Shown piece by piece: positions 62,901 through 64,000 of a DNA stretch of 64,000 nucleotides. A program made the position numbers and the translations under genes. The first letter of the stretch is position 1. Every line of letters starts with the position of its first letter. The notes under the pieces are model-generated. The model ran no database searches and was not told the DNA's origin. It was given only the letters and a program-made list of their open reading frames with translations. This DNA comes from Siphonodentalium dalli (taxonomy: Eukaryota; Mollusca; Scaphopoda; Gadilida; Siphonodentaliidae): the NCBI GenBank assembly GCA_032622095.1, contig CP136069.1, positions 166,276,394-166,340,393 on the forward strand, read 5' to 3'.

Positions 62901-64000
62901 TCAATTCAATTAGCTTGTTTAATATCTATTTATGTATGTTCTGCCTATCACTTACACTGACTCCTTCCTTCCATAGGCATAATGTCCATCCGCCAATTGA
63001 CAGGAGAATATCTTTGAAGAAAGGTGATCGTTGCATTGTTGATATTGGGCCATCATGTAGTGTGTGGTAATAGTCTGGCTTCATAGCTGTCAGAAGGAAA
63101 AATATAAACTGATATCGGGCATGAAGTACAGTAATGTCCTAAATAATCGACTCTTTAACCACAGCATAATTATGGGTAACTTTTCAGGATTTAGTCAGAA
63201 ATATGGCTTGTTGCCATTCATCGGAAAGCTCTCACAGAGCTTTCCGATGAATGGCAATAAGCCATATTTCCGACTAAATCCTGAAAAGTTACCCATAATT
63301 CTGCTGTGCTAAAGAGTCGATTATTTAGGACATTACTGTAATGCATGGATATAGCTTATCAATACAATTTTAGTGATCATAAGAAATGCTGGGTCAAATC
63401 TTAGCAGTTATAAATGCCAAACTTATGTTTATATTGACATTATATTGACTGTAGCTGTACGTGACAGCTTTAGAACACAACATTTTGAGGAAAGTCTTAA
63501 CCCTTAGCCAGGGGCCGATCTCATCGGCCCTAAACCTACAAAATAAGTCTGTTAAAGAATATAAGAATAAATTATTAAAATTGTAAAAAAAAATTATAAA
63601 TTTTTTTTTTTTTTTTTAAATGGGCCAATGCATTCTCTTATATATGCGAGGCGACCTATGGTCGACTCGCATATATAAGAGAGTGCATTGGCACAGAGTA
63701 TATGGGTTGATACAAAAATCGACCTGGCACTCAAAGGGTTAATAACCTAATATTCACCAGATCAATTGATATTTATTCAAGTTAATGTGTAACAACTTGC
63801 AAGTTCACAAATATTAATTAATAGCCACAACTCTGCTCATAGTAGTCGGACTGAGCTGATTTTTTAACTTGATCAAGTTGAATATATCTCATATTCCAAA
63901 TTGATCGGCTCCTAATAATTACATCTAAGGGAAAATAATCAACCCAAAATGTATGTAAATTTGGAGTCCGAAATATCGTTGAACATTTGGAACTTCATTA
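53787..64000 (-). CDS. DNAI3: axonemal dynein intermediate chain 3 (WDR63), C-terminal part, runs off the right edge
   Basis: Five minus-strand exons join in frame with GT-AG introns: 63086-62956, 59170-58966, 58184-58093, 55919-55797 and 53930-53787 (stop TAG). They encode the last 230 residues or so of a protein whose animal orthologues are near 900 aa, so the 5' two-thirds lies beyond base 64000. Visible are the closing WD40 blades (FFKDILLSIGGWTLCLWKEG; VDGSVDVWDLLDKTHEA; GDSHGTLHILEIPW), then NYFEREVKRRAF and a Glu/Lys-rich coiled tail. Family knowledge: DNAI3 is an intermediate chain of inner dynein arms in motile cilia and flagella. The gene converges on ASF1. A hAT relic sits antisense in the 59171-62955 intron. 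Confidence 0.92.
54184..54290. repeat. half copy of the 'ACTAAATCCGGCC' foldback MITE
   Basis: TTAAAGGGGGACTGTACACT then AAATCCGACCATTTATGG; the matching right half is not present here. In DNAI3 intron. Confidence 0.55.
54329..54504. mobile_element. mariner-like MITE, family B (copy 11)
   Basis: CAGTAATGCCCTAAATAATC to GGGCATTACTG, 176 bp. Most of the inner left arm is deleted (GGATTCAGTC|TATGAGAGC). Confidence 0.85.
54504..54549. repeat. 46-bp palindrome abutting the MITE
   Basis: GTAATTATAATGAAAATGAG C, loop CATA, and exact complement. It begins on the last base of the family B element. Confidence 0.95.
54550..55190. repeat. bivalve-type repeat, three modules
   Basis: GATATGGATGTTCACTACTA at about 54668, then TATGGATGTTCACTACTATG (about 54822) and TATGGATGTTCACTATTATG (about 54990), spaced roughly 153-168 bp. 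Each has TTTTCCGTTTTAGAGGTAAT or a similar module end. Confidence 0.75.
55215..55770. repeat. MITE scraps: foldback right half and family C copy 11
   Basis: 55215-55325 is the right half of the ACTAAATCCGGCC MITE. 55488-55770 is a family C copy in reverse (ACCTCATTTTGCTTAAGCCT ... AAGCAGAATGAGGTCCCCAG). It ends about 25 bp from the splice donor of the next DNAI3 exon. Confidence 0.7.
55797..55919 (-). CDS. DNAI3: DNAI3 penultimate coding exon
   Basis: Acceptor ATATTTCCAG, donor GCTGGT|GTAAGT. Encodes 41 codons: MIGVSNYFEREVKRRAFV ... EKREIEREAKQKAG, phase 0 at both ends. Basic/acidic alternating helix. Confidence 0.92.
55920..56975 (-). other. DNAI3 intron, no clear feature
   Basis: Short direct echoes (AATAATTCATGAGAGGC at about 56005 and 56311; TGACATAATTCACT at about 56202 and 56577) suggest decayed duplications. 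No exon seen. Confidence 0.45.
56976..57186 (+). repeat. non-LTR retrotransposon 3' end
   Basis: A plus-strand frame DDAKDFHRAVKTHLFKLCFE ends at TAA (57041 region). It resembles the extreme C-terminus of LINE-encoded reverse transcriptases, and is followed by an AT-rich 3' UTR and an (ATA)n tail at 57172-57186. 5'-truncated. Confidence 0.55.
57187..57715. repeat. bivalve-type repeats, one inverted and one direct
   Basis: 57190-57300 is an inverted head (GGACAGACAGACGGACAGG, CAGTATACCCCCC). 57314-57715 is direct: ACCCCCACAATGAATTGTGG head, GTCCATTCGACCATCCGTCC, two modules with ATAGGAACCTGTGTACC / ACCATGGGAACCTGTGCATC. Confidence 0.75.
58093..58184 (-). CDS. DNAI3: DNAI3 coding exon (last WD blade)
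   Basis: Acceptor GTTTTTCAG, donor AATGAG|GTAAAT. With one base from the previous exon it encodes QKQQLLAVGDSHGTLHILEI then PWSLRQATPNE. Confidence 0.93.
58205..58620. repeat. hAT-like left end, TTTCGGTTTT family (truncated)
   Basis: TAGTGATGTGCGGTTTTACG at 58207 matches the TAGTGATG-ended elements. CGGTTTTATTTCAAAACC, then ACCATAACTGAAACCAAAAC and GAAACCAAAACCGAAATG, resemble the 35887 family. No right end or duplication seen. Lies in DNAI3 intron. Confidence 0.5.
58966..59170 (-). CDS. DNAI3: DNAI3 coding exon (WD repeat region)
   Basis: Acceptor TTCATTGCAG, donor TTACGC|GTAAGT. Encodes 68 codons plus one base: SGPFLSSSASPVRLACGFW, RPGVFFIAKVDGSVDVWDLL, DKTHEASMSQ ... ITSIYPFQVT. Confidence 0.94.
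59378..59814. mobile_element. hAT-like MITE, family C (copy 12, right end lost)
   Basis: CAAGCCTGCAAATAGTGTCT at the left. Interior TGCAGAAGATAAAATGCATA as in copy 1. The right hairpin (GATCCCCAGAGGGTGAATTT) ends at GGGGACCTGG. A small palindrome, CTATGATATATC-type, is inside at 59655-59715. Confidence 0.75.
60015..60298. mobile_element. hAT-like MITE, family C (copy 13)
   Basis: The left part has a 43-bp palindrome TGGGTCTGCTATAGCAGATG ... (60021-60065). The right hairpin GATGCTAGCCTGCTATGCAG leads to GAGGCTTG. A C-run (60005-60016) precedes it. Confidence 0.65.
60521..62882. mobile_element. piggyBac-like MITE, family A' (copy 9), split by a hAT relic
   Basis: Left piece 60521-60541 (TTAGCCCTTTCGTGACTGGAG) and right piece 62647-62882 (ACTGGAGTTTCC ... 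GCTCCCGTCATGAAGGGGAT) are the two parts of one family A' element. The octamer-like ACTGGAG is present at both junctions as the target duplication. Confidence 0.75.
60542..62646 (+). pseudogene. hAT-superfamily transposase gene, broken (ZNF862/DUF4371-like)
   Basis: It begins CAGGCCCCACGCTAGGGGGC. Coding exon 1, 61120-61356, opens MALSSWLKSSPASKRKFDAE, then after a frameshift near 61207-61229 reads YVKDDDDKWHCSVCRAAKLE, a Cys-pair zinc-finger-like start typical of this family. Donor TTTAT|GTAAGT and acceptor TTCATTTTAG at 61969 define an in-phase 613-bp intron. Exon 2 (from 61970) has an in-frame TAG at 62026-62028, then RNase-H-like motifs: ILDKSTD and GVGSDGASVMTG (catalytic Asp positions) and HCAAHRCSLASSQAAK. 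The last catalytic Glu, the C-terminal dimerisation region and the right terminus are absent. It lies antisense in a DNAI3 intron and cannot encode a working transposase. Confidence 0.8.
62956..63086 (-). CDS. DNAI3: DNAI3 coding exon (most upstream in window)
   Basis: Acceptor TCCTTCTGACAG, donor GTCAGT|GTAAGT. Two bases then MKPDYYHTLHDGPISTMQRS, PFFKDILLSIGGWTLCLWKE, GVS. Its phase joins the 59170 exon exactly. No further exon was recognised to base 64000. Confidence 0.93.
63129..63338. mobile_element. mariner-like palindromic MITE, family B (copy 12)
   Basis: 210 bp, TA-flanked, only 43 bp upstream of a DNAI3 exon boundary. Private variant GTCCTAAATAATCGACTCTT in the left arm is mirrored by AGAGTCGATTATTTAGGAC in the right. 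Confidence 0.9.
63501..63738. mobile_element. piggyBac-like MITE, family A (copy 5, variant ends)
   Basis: TTAA at 63497-63500 and 63739-63742. Ends CCCTTAGCCAGGGGCCGATC / CCTGGCACTCAAAGGG. Only one hairpin (GCCAATGCATTCTCTTATAT ... GGCGACCTATGGTCGACTCG). A poly-T run lies at 63599-63617. Confidence 0.8.
63743..64000. other. right edge, no feature seen
   Basis: AT-rich; presumably DNAI3 intron. No exon recognised. Confidence 0.5.

Overview
This is a eukaryotic nuclear window, AT-rich and very gene-sparse. Its genes have large introns and it is dense in non-autonomous transposons. The two best genes are animal genes: the histone chaperone ASF1 and a ciliary dynein intermediate chain. The dispersed repeats built on a 'GAGTTATGGCCC' plus poly-T module, headed by a small G/C hairpin and 'GTCCGTCCGT', are a style I associate with bivalve molluscs. 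A marine bivalve is therefore my best guess, but this is inference; no species can be read from the sequence.

Layout. 1-9.3 kb holds no gene, only MITEs: near-palindromic mariner-like copies (CAGTAATGC ends, TA flanks), piggyBac-like copies (TTAA flanks, CCCTTT ends) and hAT-like copies (CAAGCC ends, 8-bp duplications). 9.4-10.0 kb (minus) is a single-exon coiled-coil gene resembling VMAC. 10.9-13.0 kb is a dead non-LTR retrotransposon, a SINE-like tract and a direct repeat. 13.3-17.6 kb is foldback territory: a GC-rich 22-bp minisatellite inside a foldback element, then a 3.5-kb imperfect inverted repeat whose left arm carries a 1-kb hAT element that the right arm lacks. 18.03-38.08 kb (plus) is a complete four-exon ASF1 gene (205 aa). 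Its introns of 10.9, 5.4 and 3.1 kb are filled with MITEs, hAT elements with intact target duplications and bivalve-type repeats. 38.1-53.7 kb has no gene: MITEs, a 21-bp tandem array, a 348-bp tandem array (42.5-43.7 kb) and a degenerate repeat array (48.2-51.4 kb) interrupted by a 480-bp DNA transposon. From 53.79 kb to beyond the right edge (minus) are the last five coding exons of DNAI3/WDR63. Their introns hold a broken hAT transposase gene (antisense), a LINE tail and further MITEs.

How it works together. ASF1 is a nuclear histone H3-H4 chaperone and DNAI3 an inner-arm axonemal dynein component. They converge (tail to tail) across about 15.7 kb of repeats, and nothing suggests a functional link. 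The most unusual structure is in the transposons: palindromes within palindromes, arms of one copy sharing private variants that other copies lack, short perfect palindromes abutting MITE ends, and several nested insertions whose pre-insertion site can be read directly. No CRISPR, operon, bacterial or viral gene was seen.
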